From Fagopyrum homotropicum (Eukaryota > Streptophyta > Magnoliopsida > Caryophyllales > Polygonaceae): a DNA stretch of 64,000 bases. This document shows positions 63,142 to 64,000 of the stretch, piece by piece. How positions within the stretch are numbered: position 1 is the first letter of the stretch; each line of letters begins with the position of its first letter. Position numbers and translations under genes: made by a program. Under the pieces are notes generated by a model. That model was not told where the DNA came from. It saw only the letters and a list, made by a program, of their open reading frames with translations, and searched no databases. The stretch covers positions 54,347,001 to 54,411,000 of the forward strand of contig BSWB01000002.1 in assembly GCA_033239125.1 (NCBI GenBank), read 5' to 3'.

Positions 63142-64000
63142 TGATAACACGATTTATGACGTTAGTTTAGGCATCCATTTAAATAGTTTTTCCCGTTATT
63201 CATGCATAGTTTAGCATTAGTTCGTGACGTTTACATTCAATACATGTATATTTGTCGAGATAGACGTCTACACGGACTTTTGCATGTTTTGTAGGTATTT
63301 TGGGAGCTTTGGGAGCTTAATCGATACATCCGAGGATCGTTCCTCGTGATGAAACATATCCGGGCTCATTAGGAAGTAAGTTAGGAGCAAGGGAGAACAC
63401 ATAGGACCATGTGGGTGCATGCCTTGCATTAAATCATGGCTCAACGATCAAAAGAGGACTAAAGCACCAAAACCACGGTCCACTGGTACTTCCACGGCCG
63501 TGGAATGGATATGATGTTTAAAGATTGGACTATGATAGGATAGACTTAAACTTACCTTTGGATGATTTGTTTACTCGAACCTAGCCTCTATTTCAAATCA
63601 CGGCCTGTTCTAGTAGGTTCCACGGCCATGGAAGTGATGAATTGCCCGTGATTTCATCTAACTTGCTTGTATTGATAAATCTAAGTGCTAGGTTGTTAGA
63701 TTGTTGAAATCCTAGTGTTTAATGAGCTAGATCTATCCTAGGGTGACCTAGTGTTAGTAACTAAGTGTGAGAAGAGAACTACCTGGTGATTCTCGCTCTT
63801 AGATACCGAAGATGATGAACTCTAGGTAGTAGTGACCCTCATAAGCCGCTATTGGACTAAGTGTGCTAGGATTGATGTTTAGGGCTTGCCTTCCCGAGAC
63901 TTACCCGGTAAGGAGAGGTTAGATCCCTAGATGACAATCCGGTTTGTGTAGAATTCCTATCCTTAGGCTCTTTCAGACTTACCCGGTGATGAGACCTTAG
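63142..64000 (+). repeat. Alpha LTR, cut by the window end
   Basis: TGATAACACGATTTATGACG at the start, close to 52955-54778 throughout but with an internal deletion: after the exact palindrome at 63492-63503 the text jumps (ATGGATATGATG, about 63509) to the part that precedes cluster two, skipping the TATA region. Cluster two at 63600-63655 (CCACGGCCATGG at 63619). GAGACTTACCCGGT repeats near 63775, 63896 and 63975. No PPT lies before it, so this is an outer LTR end. Confidence 0.85.

Overview
The window is a nest of LTR retrotransposons from a flowering plant nuclear genome, probably pericentromeric or other repeat-rich heterochromatin. I found no host gene. Evidence for a plant: Athila-like Ty3/gypsy gag-pol with an extra same-strand ORF in the env position, a Ty1/copia polyprotein, primer binding sites complementary to plant tRNA-Asp(GTC), and a degenerate plant-type initiator tRNA-Met. 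The copia Gag recalls elements I know from Asteraceae, but the species cannot be fixed from this sequence. The element labels (E1-E6, D) and LTR family labels (alpha, beta, gamma, delta) are mine.

Layout. 1-949: alpha LTR piece, minus strand. 950-4888: old, unassigned DNA ending near an initiator tRNA-Met relic. 4889-17544: E1 (plus), an almost full-length but decayed beta-LTR element (LTR, PBS, gag, protease, RT-RNase H, integrase, env-position ORF, PPT, LTR). It interrupts the gag of E2 (minus, 17545-19463). 19464-21786: E6 (plus), a beta LTR with PBS and the start of gag, cut by a gamma LTR (21787-23077), which is cut by a delta LTR (23078-24553). 24554-43414: E3 (minus), whose 3' LTR carries a young, nearly intact copia element (25157-32638) with a perfect 5-bp target duplication. 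43415-47780: gamma LTR plus the env-position ORF of D (minus), fused at about 47781 to the plus-strand pol of E4 (47781-54778, alpha 3' LTR). 54779-61713: E5 (plus), with half a pol, an env-position ORF and a beta LTR. 61714-63069: gamma LTR (minus). 63070-63141: a short chromovirus-like integrase piece. 63142-64000: start of another alpha LTR.

How the parts work together. Each Athila-like element encodes Gag (with an Asn-rich tail where a zinc knuckle is usual), aspartic protease, RT-RNase H and integrase in one frame. E1, E3, E5 and D also encode a protein of unknown function between pol and the 3' LTR. All Athila-like copies carry stop codons, frameshifts or deletions. The copia element has one in-frame stop, and by eye only five differences between its 1422-bp LTRs.

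The most unusual feature is a dispersed GC-rich palindrome, CCACGGCCGTGG, with at least 14 exact copies and many variants. It sits in two clusters around the TATA box of each alpha and beta LTR, and again around a TATA-like site upstream of the env-position ORF of E1, E3 and E5. Gamma LTRs carry a different palindrome (CACCTCGGTCGAGGTG) in the same two positions; delta carries a third motif. Other structure not explained by coding: hairpin plus purine-tract modules present twice per element with compensating base changes, a conserved 3' untranslated block of about 170 nt, and repeats resembling the 5' end of U1 snRNA. All comparisons were made by eye.
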